A stretch of 64,000 nucleotides of DNA, from NCBI GenBank assembly GCA_021018815.1, contig JAITYX010000103.1:310001-374000 (forward strand), in the 5' to 3' direction. The DNA comes from Talinum fruticosum (Eukaryota; Streptophyta; Magnoliopsida; Caryophyllales; Talinaceae). The notes beneath the pieces were generated by a model. It searched no databases. It worked only from the letters and a program-made list of their open reading frames with translations, and was not told where the DNA came from. The position numbers and the translations under genes were made by a program. Shown here piece after piece: positions 47,601 through 60,302 of the stretch (position 1 is its first letter; each line of letters begins with the position of its first letter).

Positions 47601-50600
47601 AAGTATACACGACTAAAGTGTGAACTGGTTTATAAAGAATAACATTGAAAGAAACGAAGGGCCGGAGAAACAGGAGAGTCTTCCAGGGAGTGGAGACTTC
47701 TCTTCAGTGGTTTAAAGATAAAGATTATGAAGACTCTCTACTTTTGGGATAGTAGCCATTTTTGCCAATCTTCTTTTGATTTTGTAGATTTTGTGGATAG
47801 TCTATATTTTGGTTGTATATAGTCCTTTTATAGGATGCTTGCTTTGCATCCATCCACTTGATTCAATATATATTCTCCTTTTCTTTTCAAAAAAAAAAGA
47901 AGAAAAGAAACGAAAGGCGGGAAAATTGAATGATCCAAACAAAGGATTTCCATGAAATATGACCTTAATAGCAGCAGCTTCAATAGGAGGCCTTAGCGCC
48001 TCAAAAGATGGGGCTTCCACTGTTCTCAAAGATCTAAGTCCAGCAGGAGTTGCGAGTATTTTGAACCCATTATCTGTGGTAGACACAGCCAGAAGGTTCC
48101 CTTCCTTGTTGAATCTCAAGCGTGGAAGACTCTGAAACACAAGTGAAAGGCAAGCAGCCAGTTATGAACCTTTAGGGGGAAGAGGATGAGGTTTTTTCAT
48201 GGCACTATTTATTCAAATACACTAACCGGAAGCCCTCCTTCTGCATCTGTGTGAGTAAGAAGATTGACATTATCCATATCCCAAAACTTTATCTGATTAT
48301 CCTCCCCTGCTGCCAAAAAGTGATTCTGTGTAGTGTCAAATTGCACAACTCCATTTGACTTCCTCCTGAATCCAGTATATGACCTCTTGATTGCTCCTTC
48401 ACTTTCATTCCACTCAACTAAGGAAGATTCTCCTTCCTTACTTGTTCCACAGGAAAATAATCTGCAATAAAACAAACCCAATTATACTTAAATTGCTGAA
48501 TAAAAAACTCTAAAATTGACTGGATATCGAGAACAGAGATTAAAAACTTCAACATTTTGTATGGTAATGAACTTCTGGCGTAACATACCTACTACCATCA
48601 GCACTGTACAGCATTGTAGTACAGTAGTGTCCAGGAGCATCATAGTCTACTTTAGATCCCGTATTATCATACAACCAAGCTTTAATCTTCCCATCAGTGG
48701 CCGTTGAGAAGATGAACTGTACATAAATTATAGCATACGAGTATAACAGTTTGTCAGAGTAAAAGAAGAAAGACAGAAGAATGAATACATATATTTTTAT
48801 CTCCCAAGTCCTAATGATAATAATAGAATTCAATATGAAATCCCAACAGAGGTTAATGTTTTCAACATGTGCCCTTCTATTCAAACAACATTTTCATATA
48901 AAAATGTACGTGCTGATACCAAGTGCATACCTGAATGTTCTCTTTATGATGAGGGCATATAGAATAAACAGGTGCTTCATGACCTTCAAGAGTATATAGC
49001 TTTCTCCCTGATAAATCCCATACCTAAACCATAATAAACTTAAGAATAAGAACATTTTATCAACTATCAACAGTATTCCAGGTATCAGAATTAGAAGAAT
49101 TGATCCATATTTACCTTAATCAGCTTATCATCCCCGCATGTTAGAACACAGAGCTGCTTATTAGGATAAGCAAAAGCTATATCATTCACCCCACCAACAT
49201 GGGCATCAATCTGCCAGCGCAACAGACAGAAGTGAAAAATGATGTTAAAATTTAAAAGCTATTCAAATTTAAATGCTATAAAAATCAAGCAAGCAAAACA
49301 CTCCACCTCCAGATGTTGTCGAAGATCATTGGGTGCAGAATAAGCATATATGTGAATCAAGTGTTTAGTGAATGCAGCTCCTGAGTCAACAAGACATAAA
49401 TGAGGAAGGCCTAGGGCAAACAATCAAACACTTGACAATGTAAGTTCTAAAAAACATACCCACGTAATTTCCATCTGGGCTCCATGCTACACGACTGACT
49501 GATATTACATCTTTAACAAAGGCAGCCTGTAAAGAATTAACAATCATTAGGCTCTAGGGTGGTACTCGTCCAAATTCTGAATACAAGATCCTGGAACACA
49601 TAATTGTAAAGGAGTTCTGAACTCATAAGGGCCCTATACCCCTTTCATCTTTTCTCCCTGTTCCTGAAAAGTTTCCAGGGCAAGGATATTCTCCTTGATC
49701 AGAGAAATGTTATGCCAGGGCAGGGTAAGAAATACACTCTATCCAGAAGAAAGGATATTCACATGCTGATGTAATAACCTGGCATTGTAGAGAACATGTT
49801 GACATGTCCCAGACTTTGAAAGGCTTTGAGACCAACTTCTCACGCAATCCAACTTCCCAAAGTGTAACCTCAGCACTAGCCGAACCAACTATTAAAAGAG
49901 GATGTTATAAAAAGAACCAAAAAGAACTGCTTATAGAATGGCTGGAAGTAACAATGAAAAACACTTCATACCAAGTAGTAGTGTGTGATGTGAGGGATGG
50001 AAATCCATGCTAGTTACAGGAGATCCTTGATGCAAAGTAAAAGCCACAGTTCGTGGCAAGTCATCCAATGACCAAGAAGCTTGATGGCGGGGTTTTGGAT
50101 ATGTAACCTGAAAGCAGAGCCAAAAAAGCACAAAACAACACCTAAAAGCATTAACAAGTAATGTTCTCAAAGCATGCACAAACATTGTCAACCATCCATA
50201 ATATATCTCCAAACAACGAGAACTTTTTGGGTTCAAAATTACCTCCTCAACAGATTGTGCAGGACGAAAACGTTTCATAAGTTGTTCGTGATCAGGGTTC
50301 TGATAATCAAGCATGCCTAGTGTAGGAGGTGTTCTTGGACGTTTAACAATTGGAACTGCAAAAAGAAAAGAAAGTTGTCACAATGGGCAGTAAAATGTCA
50401 GTAGGGAAAGTCAAACTAATGATTTATTGTGTCATAAACTATTTCAAAAATTCAGCATTTGTTGCACGAGCTGCAGCATGCAATAGAAACTACGAAGATG
50501 CAAAAAAGTGTTCACAGAGCAGAATAATTGAAATTCTGAGAACTCCAAAGCATGCTCTTGACCTCACGCTGAAAAAAGGAATTTAAAAACCGATAAATAT

Positions 50601-53329
50601 GTTCAAAACTTCTGTAAAAAATTTGGGATACATTTTAATTTAATATGTTGTGGAAGTTGTAACTCCTTTAACCACAACTAAAAATCCTTCCCCACGATGT
50701 CAAACATAACTATCCAAAAACTTGATTGAACACTAACCTTGATTTGGGGGAACAGGAATGGATGATGCCGTTACAACAGCTGCCTGGACAGATGAAGATG
50801 GGGCAGCAGTTGCCATCCAACCAGCCAAAGCATTGGCACTAGCTGCAGCAGCAGCAGGTTGAAAAGGCTGCGCAGAATAATTGGAGTAAGGTACCATAAT
50901 GTTATACATGAATGTACAGTAATCAACTATCAATCAAGAAACAATATAGCTGAAGATTGTTGGAAACCTACACCATGAGGTCCAAGTGATGTATAAGCAG
51001 CAGGCTTTGCAACAGCTGCAACTGGAAGAGCTCCAGGAGGTGGTGCAACGGCACCATTTGGAGGTGCACATGTATGATCAGTGAACAATGTCTTAATGTC
51101 TGGATTTGGCCTAGGATTCTTACAGAGTTGATGCTGCCAATTCAAGCTGCAAGAATCAAGATTGACTAAATCAATTACCAAAACACAAGTATTCTTCTGT
51201 AATATTCCTAGAGCAAAGTAAGATGTAAAGGAGTAAATTTGTTAGATTGGTCAAAGATCCAAGTTTGGAAAGGGCCTGATAGATTGACCGGTCCTAAAGA
51301 TAAATCCACAATCAAGCAGCAGCGGAGGAAGCTGACAGATCTCAACTTCTGACAACTAACGCACCAGCCATGAAATATTACCAGAAACCTAGCCAAATAA
51401 TTTTAAGAAGCAATAAAGAGAATTATCCTAATATGCTAAATCAGCAGTGCTCAAGCCTTGCAAAAGTTATCTGCCCATATGGATATCATTCTTCTCTTGG
51501 AAAATTTTCAATACCCTCTCGTTTTCGAGGACCTCTTCTTCTGAAGATAATTTACATAAAGAAATCTTTTTAAGTTTATTACTAGCGACAATATGATGTC
51601 CTTTGTCTAGAAAATAAACCACTGCTAGTTTTAGGGTGGAGGTGAGCCATGTTGCCAAAAGCCAACCTAGTCATCATATGAAAAGTACCGTAACGATCCT
51701 AATTTTCTAAACATTCCCAAGCTACTTGGATTATAAATCCCACCACACAAGTTTATCATCCTCAGCAGTTACTTTCAGTAATCCACATATTTTCTCAACT
51801 CCAAGCAAGTGGAATCCATCATTAAACAATCAACATCAGAATCAGTTTGCTTAGAAGCTGCATTTTTACCTTTGATTGATCAGCGTGCGTAGTCTTGATG
51901 ACCTCAATGTAGGAAACACAAGCTTGTCACGGAAAAGTGGGTTTGCCTCTATCAGCTTTTTGAGCTCCGCTAACATGATGTTACGAGCTGTTTTGGTATC
52001 ACCATACTTTGACAGCTGCTCATTTTCCCTGACACAGCCAGAAAAATGTGTTAATGGTGTAATTCATTAATCTCAGAAAACATGCATATCTGGTCAGCCA
52101 CTTAGCCTAAGTAAAGACATACCAATACCAAAGGACAACGTTTCACCATCCTAAGTGTTCCGAGGTATTGATTTGTAGCTAAAGGCACAGGTCATCTCTC
52201 TCTAGCTAATAAATCTCCTCCCTCAATCTAACATTACTCATACAGGTTGCTTCATACCATTGACGGTACAATAGAGTCTATTATGATGCATAAAACCATA
52301 ATGGGGAGGGAAAAAAATTCATTTAAAAGTAATTGCCAAGCTTACGCCTGCAACACAACACCGCCATGTATGTGAATATGTCATTGCCTAAGCAGCAACA
52401 GTTTCTTTTTGGTACAGCATAAGCAAATGTACTTCATAATCTGAAAATTATTTTTCGAATGGGAAATTATAAGTGATCCATACTCCAAACAATATATCCA
52501 AATCGATTTACTCTACGCATGCCATCTTCAAACTCATTAGAAATGCATGACAAATAAGATAACAATAAACCATACCTGAAATTGTTAAGAGTTAGAAGCT
52601 GAGTAATTTCCTTGTACAGCTCCTCATTGAAGGTTGAGAACACTTTCAAATCGGTAACGAGTATCTCAACCGCCTTAGCCTTGTCTTGCCTAATCAAAAT
52701 GAATAAGCAACCAGAAAACCGCACTTAACACCAAATTTACACCAAACAGAAACACAAGCAATGTACATAGCTTAGGGAGATTGAAAGCATACCGATCCAG
52801 GGCTTCGAGATACTTCTGTTTCCTAATTTCGAAGAATATCTTCATAGAATATCTGTTATCATCCACTTTGGTAAACCCAGATAAGTACTTTTCAACTTCT
52901 TCCCATTCCCCTGCCTGAACTTTCTCCTCAAAGTACTTCATATTGAAGAAAAACCCGGATTCTTGCTCAAGCCTACCCCAAACAACAAATACTCAAAATC
53001 ATTCCAAACATTCCGAAATCAAACGCAAGTAATTTGTCCAAAAATGACATAACCAAAAAAAAAGGACCTGGGAAATTAAGTCCAACAAAGTATCAAATCT
53101 ACGCAAATTTATCATTCCTCAAAAAAACGCATGTAAAAAGTTTCTTTTTTGTCCTTTTCGGTTGATTTTCACAGTAGACACATCAAGAGCGATATTAAAA
53201 ATAAATTAAATTAAAAAAAAAAACAGAGCATAAATTCTGAGGAACTCACTTATGAACGGACTCCTTGAATTTCTCTTCTTCGAGAAACTGAAGTATGAGG
53301 AACACCAATTCCCTGCTCAAAGACGACAT
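44642..53329 (-). CDS. TOPLESS-related transcriptional corepressor (TPR2/TPR3 clade)
   Basis: Twenty-four exons: 53329-53250, 52972-52793, 52689-52576, 52028-51870, 51146-50972, 50867-50738, 50355-50243, 50107-49972, 49888-49779, 49526-49460, 49380-49307, 49210-49115, 49023-48931, 48716-48589, 48461-48227, 48131-47964, 47275-47124, 47045-46935, 46847-46668, 46571-46443, 46355-46260, 45731-45549, 45455-45280, 44830-44642. About 1,091 residues. Seen: N-terminal LisH (SRELVFLILQFLEEEKF), CTLH and CRA-like helices, the FSTFNEELYKEITQLLTL block that binds EAR-motif repressors in this family, a Pro/Ala-rich linker, then two WD40 halves. The protein recruits histone deacetylase activity to auxin, jasmonate and other repressors (family knowledge). 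QLCVWSIDTWEKRRS and GVFDADTLKLRCRIAPSAY resemble TPR2/TPR3 more than TPL/TPR1. Two missing bases (47212-47214 and 44697-44700) break the frame; with them the CDS is 1,092 codons with stop. Confidence 0.95.
44697..44700 (-). other. Apparent 1-base deletion near the TOPLESS-related C-terminus
   Basis: The assembled frame ends GVTPLLIMAC. One more C in the coding-strand C4 run gives GVTPPVDNGMLNGRTASSS, a tail typical of the family, ending at a stop at 44642-44644. Confidence 0.8.
47212..47214 (-). other. Apparent 1-base deletion in TOPLESS-related exon 17
   Basis: The assembled frame reads EKSNPGSWLKLW and stops at 47159-47161. One more C on the coding strand gives SNPWQLAEIVEPVQCRLVTL to the donor at 47124, in phase with exon 18. 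Confidence 0.85.
47666..47903 (+). mobile_element. Poly(A)-tailed retroposon insertion in TOPLESS-related intron 16
   Basis: A 238-bp insert ends in a C-A10 tract and is flanked by an 18-bp direct repeat (47648-47665 and 47904-47921; AAAGAAACGAAGGGCCGG, 16 of 18 positions identical). This is the hallmark of target-primed retroposition. The body shows no coding capacity; its end (TTTTATAGGATGCTTGCTTT) recalls 5'-truncated LINE tails, but the family is not certain. It is opposite in orientation to the host gene. Confidence 0.65.
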
Positions 53330-56300
53330 CTCCGTCCACCAACAAACCAATCAGTGGAGAAAAAATCACCTCACAAAACCCTAAAATGAGCTCGAAGAGA
53401 CAGATCAAAGCTTCAATTGAGCTCACAGATCAGATAGAGAGAGACAAAGTCCAATCAGGCACCAAATCGAGCTCCGAATAGCGAATAGGGCAGCAATAAT
53501 AGCTCGAAATTTCTAGGGTTTGCGAGGTAATGGGAGGATGGGGATGGGGGAAAAGGGGGCTCGGATTTCGAGGATTTCTAGGGTTTCAAAGCTTGAAAAT
53601 GAAGGCTGCGGAGAGAGAGAGAGGAAGATAGATAAAGGTGAGAGAGAGGGAGAAAAGAGGGACTCACATTTCTCTCTCTCTCTCTCTGTTCGCTAAGTTC
53701 AATGCGTTTTTTTGCAGAGGGTGATAAGCGACTCCGATTATCTGATAAGGAGATCAGTGAAGCATGAAAAGCTATCATTGCGTGTGGTAATAGAAAAAGC
53801 AAAGCGGAATCGAAACCACTGACTCAAATGGAGTTGAATATTCGTACTTGACGTCCGATTTCCCACCGACTCGTACGAATTCAATTATCTCGCGATTCTC
53901 TCTCTCTCTCTTTCTTGGATTTAACGCTTTTTTTTGTTTTGCGTTTCTTTCAAACTTTTGAAAACGAATTGACTCGCCGAGTACGTAAGACTCGTAGATA
54001 GCGTGGGTCGCCACTCCAAATTTGAATGGATTAGTTGTCAATTACGTGTTATCCTATCTTCTATCAATTATCAATAAATGTATAAGTCATAAATAAAAAT
54101 TAATCTTTTTTATTTTTTTTTATTTACGTCTATTTAAGTTCGTTTCTATTTATTTTTATTTATTTTTTATTTTTTATTATTCGTTTATGTTTATTTATGT
54201 TCGTTTTTATCTTTTTTGTTTGTTTCTATTTATATTTCTATTTTGAACAAACTCGAATACTCCCTCTATTTTATTTAATTAAAATTTTGACAACGACTTT
54301 TTAGACTAAATAAATAAATTATAACATATATACACAACTTAACGAAAATCGAATTCGATCTTTCTTTTAAAAATCGATCATCCTACCACTATGCTAGTAT
54401 AACATAATTAAACAATTACATGAGATATATTTTTGTATATATTTTGTTTATACCGAGTCATCAAATATAGCCTAATTTATTATTATTTATCTCTTCCCAA
54501 CTTACAATATAATTTTTTGCAATTTTTTCTTTCAACAAATGAAGAAAAATCTTACCTTGAAGAAAGCAAGCACCAACCATTCTCCCAAAAAAAAAAAAAA
54601 AGTCAAAACAAAGCCATCAGTTAACGGCTGATTAGTTGGGAAAGGAATAAATCTCCCATAATCCTCGTGACCAATTCAAATTATCCCCATTAATCATTCC
54701 TCGCGATAAATTCCCTATTTATCTCACCTGCATTTTCTCATCTCATTCAAAATATCACACATCTCCCCATTGATACGCCATTTTCATATTTCCTTTTTCC
54801 TTTTTCTTCGGGTTGTGGGTGTGCGTCACTTCAGTTTCTCTCTCATGGTCCAGACAAACGAGTGCCCAGCTGTACTGTCAGCGGGTCCCACTCAAGTGTG
54901 GTTAGATGTACGATGTGTCTACACCAGTAAATGCTTCAGCGCCTGAGACACACGCGCCCATTTTTTTAATTATTTTTTTGTTTTGTTTCCATCGTTTTCA
55001 AGAGGGTGAATGAATGAATGAATGAATTGTTGTAATTGCTCAACGTCATAATAATTATCATGGTTACATCAAAAACTTAAATAAACAGCCAATATGATGT
55101 TGAATGATCAACTACCCATTTTTTTCCTTTTTTTTTTTTGCAATTTTTTAATGTTATTTTTAAACCCGAGTCTTGATCACATTCATTCTAAAATGTTCCA
55201 TTGATATATGGGTTGTGTTAAAAATCGAGTCAATTCATATTAACACTTTTAATAACTATAATTTATACAATTAATCGATTTATCTCTAACGCAGTGTGTA
55301 AAAGTAGTTTTAAACATAAATATTAGTTAAACTTATTTCAAAACCCTAACCTCTTTATTCTCTTTCTCCCATTCTCTTTAGAAAATCCTACTTCCTCCTT
55401 TTTCTTAGGAGTCGTTATTGACTTTTTATCAATAATAAGCCCCAATTTCTCTTTCTTTTATATTTCATCTATTATTTTCTCTACAAATAATTGTTCTCTC
55501 TCCATTTATGAGAATCTCTCCACACCCTCTTTGAATGAATGGCATTATTTCTCGCCTTTGAAGCGATTTTATCGGTTTATTTTTATAGGTTTATGCTTGT
55601 ATGTGATTGAATTGTTGATTGATTGTCGGATTGGTCTACAACGAGCATTAATTATTCAAATTCGAACTGCTGCAATAAATAAATCTATTTGAAAGGAAGA
55701 CTATACAAGATTTGTGGATCTCCTTGTTAAATGATGCATGATGAAACAACGATCGAATGAAATATGAGCGTTGAGAAGAATTTCAATTAGTTCTTTCAAT
55801 CGAAAGATTTATTTTTTATTTTAGTTATGAATTTGTTTGAGTTTGATTTTCATTGTAGATGCCAGTATGACTTTCAATTAATGAAATTCATCCATTATTC
55901 AAAAAAAAACGTAAATATTAATGAAATTTAAACTTTTGATATATTTTATTAGTTCGTTAAATTTATTCAATCATGATCACATGATATTTTGTTACCGTGG
56001 AAAACAAATATACGTATTAAAGTTCCAAAAGAGATGCTTTAACATTTTATAGGGTTATCTGTTAAGTTAGAGTTTAGAAGTATTCTAAATTTTGACTCAA
56101 AAAAATTAAACTAACTTGCAAGTTTATGTAATAATATATATTTTTAAAGTGTATCCAGGTAACTTTAAAGGTCATTTAATGTTAAGTACGATTTTCTCCA
56201 AGTTCAAAAGATAGTTTTATTTGGAAAAATTGACACAATAGTATTACGATTGACAATTAATAAATTTTAATAAATAATATTTTATTACATTAAGGTTTTT

Positions 56301-56354
56301 GAGAAATAAGTAATATATTAGCTTGTCGTTAGGCCTTATTCAAATGGGTTGGAC

Positions 56355-57028
56355 TAGAGATGGTAGTGGGTTCGGATCCGATCCGGACCCGCCGGACCTG
56401 CACCCATTTAATCGGGTGTGGGTCTAAAAATTTGGACCCGATGGGTCCGAGTCGGGTTTGGGTCTAAGCTGTCCGGGTCCGGGTCTCAAAAAATAAGACC
56501 TGGACCTGGACTCCAACCCGAGATCCGTTTAAGACCCGAACACTAATTTTGTTTTTTTAAAAAATTATAACGACGAGTATTCATGCAAATTTGGACCAGG
56601 TGCAATTTGAAAACCCTTCCTACAATTTGTTATTAAACTTTGATGGACTTTGAACTTTGTGTTGTCAAACTTTGATGAACTTTTTGTTTAATATATTGGT
56701 GTATTTGATTTGTATGAACTAAGTTTTTGGTTTGTACAATAAATTGGTTGATAGATAAGTTAGTATAATGCTAAAGAGGTTATATGTAACAAAATTACTT
56801 GTAAATTTACAATAATATTAAAATAGGGTACAAATTATTGATTTTTAAACTCATTTTATGATAAAAATATAATAGACCGAGTTTAAGACCCGTGGATCCG
56901 TAGACCCACCGGGTCCGGATCCGGGTCTAAATTTTACTGCACCCGTCGGGTCCGGGTTGGGTCCGGGTCCAAGTCTAAAAGTTAAATGGAGTGCAGGTCC
57001 GGTCGGACCCGACCCATTGCCATCCCTA
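56355..57028. mobile_element. Non-autonomous hAT-type MITE
   Basis: A 674-bp element bounded by an exact 8-bp target duplication GGTTGGAC (56347-56354 and 57029-57036). Terminal inverted repeats TAGAGATGGTAGTGGGTTCGG and (right end, complemented) TAGGGATGGCAATGGGTCGGG agree at most positions. Subterminal zones are GC-rich with many GGGTCCGG/GGGTCT units, in strong contrast to the AT-rich middle. There is no transposase. The 8-bp duplication and TAGGGATGGCAA-type ends are characteristic of plant hAT MITEs. Confidence 0.9.
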
Positions 57029-57149
57029 GGTTGGACATTGACCAAGTTATAATAAACTACTGTTTTAATTACTTTAACGTCTTTAAAAAAAGAAATTAAT
57101 CTTAAAAAGATCAGTAATAAGAATCATTATTTTATCATATTTATCGAAA

Positions 57150-57151
<2 letters not shown>

Positions 57152-57196
<45 letters not shown>
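57152..57196. repeat. (TA)n microsatellite
   Basis: About 22 AT/TA units in intergenic DNA, 120 bp after the hAT-type MITE. Confidence 0.95.
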
Positions 57197-57201
<5 letters not shown>

Positions 57202-58202
57202 AATAATTAATTAAATTATAAAAAAGTGTAAAAGAAATAACAAACTTTTAATTTAACTGATCCTGATTTTTTTAAAAATGTCTGACCTTCCTAATCCTAG
57301 TTGGAAGGGACATCATTTAAGAAAATCTAACATGAGAGCGGTGAAGAGACGCGCGTGATTGAGCGAGTGGGTTGATGCCTTGAGGTGCCAGATGGGAAAA
57401 GGGGGAAGGTAGTAACGTATGGTGCGCACGTTGTTCCCCATAAAGCATGAACATTGAGGAATAAAAAGCCATTTTTGTTTATCTTTCATTCTTTCTTTTC
57501 TCTCTTTTAATTCTCTTTTACTAGTATGTATATTAGTGTAAAATTTGCATTAAAAAATTAAGTTGTTTTAAAATTTTATTTTTATAAAAAAATTAATAAA
57601 AAATAATTTACAAGGTAAAATAAGTAAATTAATTATTAATATATTATTAAAAATATAAAATAATAAATATTATAAAACGTAAAAAGTCACTTAAAATAAT
57701 ATGTATTGAGAAATAGAAAAAATATAAATATAAATATAATTTATATTGAAATAAGCTTTCTTATGTATCAATTATATTAATACGTGGCATGGATCTAAAT
57801 TAATAATTAAAAAAACCAAACATTAATATGTAAATAAGTTTTAATTTTTCTAACATATTATGTTATAGATAAACAAAATATCACATCAAGGGCAATATGT
57901 CTTGAGGGAATGAGGGGAATTCAAGTCATCATTGACTGGCTCGACCTTATCTATCATGGGCCTTCATTCACTGTTCCTCAACATATATATATTTTGACTT
58001 TCTCATATTTAATTACCACAACCATTATAAGGTTTATTTATTTATTTATTTATTTATTTTCATCATATAAGACACTATCTATTAATAAAAAAGAATATTG
58101 GCTTTGGATTAAGGTAAAAAATATATTAAATTTTCAAAAGTTAGATCGATTAGTGATGTGTCTCATTCATATTTATTGGCGTAACTAACAGATTTATCAA
58201 TC

Positions 58203-58296
58203 CAAGAAAAATACCAATTCAAAAATGCATGCATAGAAATAGATCATGGGAAAAGGGAATCTAGCGTAGATTTCATAGAGCCAATATATCATTTTT
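58203..58296. repeat. Dispersed repeat, copy downstream of the Raf-like kinase
   Basis: About 94 bp including GCATGCATAGAAATAGATCA and CTAGCGTAGATTTCATAGAG. It matches the segment at about 63486-63581 in the same orientation with roughly 85-90% identity by eye. Not recognised as a named family. Confidence 0.75.
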
Positions 58297-60302
58297 GACT
58301 TATAATATCTATATCTATCTATACTATATATAATAGCAATCTTTTCAAGTATATCTATATTAATGCCATTAACATGTTCAACCCTCTCTAAGTTAAGACT
58401 TTAAAAACAATAATTTTGACTTAGGGATTATCGATTGAATATTTTGTCCCTATTTTATGATTTTTCTTTCACTATATTACTCTTTATACTAATTAATGAT
58501 AATTCATTATTTTGCTTCATTTGGAGAGATGTTATTAACTATCACAATCATTTCTAAATAAACACTAATACTCTTTCTTTTTTCAACTTCTTGCTCATTA
58601 AAAAAATTATATATAAAAATTATACATAGTAAAGTTTCAACAAAATAGGCATGAATTGAAATGATGTGATATAATAAAAATATTAAAAATGCATAAGTTA
58701 TGTTGTCGTATTTTTGATAAAATAGGCACACCTAATCATATTTTAAATAATACTTCTATAAGAATCTAATTTTTGATGCTATAAATAAAAATAATAACTT
58801 TTGTTTCTTATAAATCTCCAATTTTGTTTATGATAATCATCTTTACCCAAAAAAATTATCTAATTTTCATTTATTTGAAATTATTTTAGTTGTACTCAAA
58901 TTATAGTGCCTCCGACGGATAATGAGTGGAGTTAGGTTTCTCTTAATGAATGAGTGGGTTGGATTGGACCAACCTAAGTTGACCTTTTCTCTATATGTTT
59001 TAAAATGGAGCAAGTATACATTAAAACCTCCTTAATAGTGATTACTTGTAACTATTGATGATAAATTTAACGAAGTGTAACATATTAGTATTATAAACAA
59101 GAACAAATAAATACTAGAACCTTAAAATGGTCATTAATGGACCAAGTCATTGCTACTAACCCATTATTAACCCAACTTTTTATTTGTCTTATTTGAATGG
59201 ATCAAACAGCAGTACCCAATGAGGTCCTTATGATCATATCATAATGAAAAGTTTAAACATTCTTTAATATGTTTTTAGAATATATAAATACTATGCTTTT
59301 TCATACAACTATAGACAATTTTAAATTAAAAATATTGCGAGGTTTTATAATTGATAAAAGATAAATAATTGATGAAAAAAGGCACTCTTGACCGAAAGGA
59401 TAAGCCTAGAATTTGGAAAAAACCCCCCCAAATACGACATCTCATTTTACTTGAACCTAAAATACACCTAACATGTATTTTACCCTAACCCGAATACACG
59501 CAACTCGTATTTAACTAGTCCGCCCGAAGAGACATATCTAAATACACGTATTTGAGACACACTAAAAACATATACCCATTATGGTGGGATTTGAATTGAT
59601 GTGTATCTAGGTCAGTTCATATTGCTTCGGGCTCGGGTCATTTATACTCAAGTTTGAACCAGCTTTAGGTATGAGTTGGTTCGGTTTTGTGTCGGTTCGA
59701 GTTTGAATAGGGTCATATATTAGGTTATGTTATTGGTCAGGTCATTTTCGAGTTTCAATTCATTCTCGGTTCTCCTATTTCAATTGTCGGATCATATATG
59801 AGTTGTGTCAAATTGGGTCAAGTTTTCTATTTCGGGTAAGTTTTGTTAGGTTTAATTATAATCTATCCACAGGGGTGGGAAATGTTCCAATTTCAGGGTC
59901 CACTATCCTTACACATCAATCTTATGCCCCTTAGAAGCCGAAACAACAGAGAGGAAACAAAGATCATGATTCAAAAGAAAATAATAGACAAAGCAGCAGC
60001 ATCTCTGCAAATAATTACCCTTTCATCTTGACTGAACAAAAACTAACCCCTCAAGTGCAGGCAACATTTATAATCAAAATCGATAATTTCATCCTGAAAA
60101 TCCAAAAATATTGACGATGCTTCACTGAAACCCATATCAAGATTCAGATTTCACTAAAATATCCATAAATCAAAGGCCATCAAATATTCAGCCTTGCAAA
60201 AGTGAATACAATCATAAAAATGCGAGGAATAGATGGAACTAAAAACAAGCCTATTGTAGAATTTCCTTGAACTACAGGAGCTAAGCCAGGCCATATAGAG
60301 GT

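Larger units (their letters stand above)
53330..60302. other. AT-rich intergenic region upstream of the TOPLESS-related gene
   Basis: The first 600 bp is the leader and promoter side of the minus-strand TOPLESS-related gene, with GA/CT microsatellites at 53612-53690 and 53888-53910. Beyond are Stowaway-like end remnants (TACTCCCTC near 54260), a TGAA-type short repeat at about 55008-55027, the hAT-type MITE, a (TA)n tract, a TTTA repeat at about 58032-58060 and a low-complexity GGTTCGGGTC-rich patch at 59620-59830. No complete gene was recognised. Confidence 0.6.

Noticed and set aside
50350..50586. 78-codon plus-strand frame
   Set aside because: It lies in an intron and exon edge of the minus-strand TOPLESS-related gene and has no recognisable domain.
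59620..59830. GGTTCGGGTC-rich stretch as a possible second hAT-type MITE
   Set aside because: No inverted ends or target duplication found; reads as low-complexity degenerate repeats.
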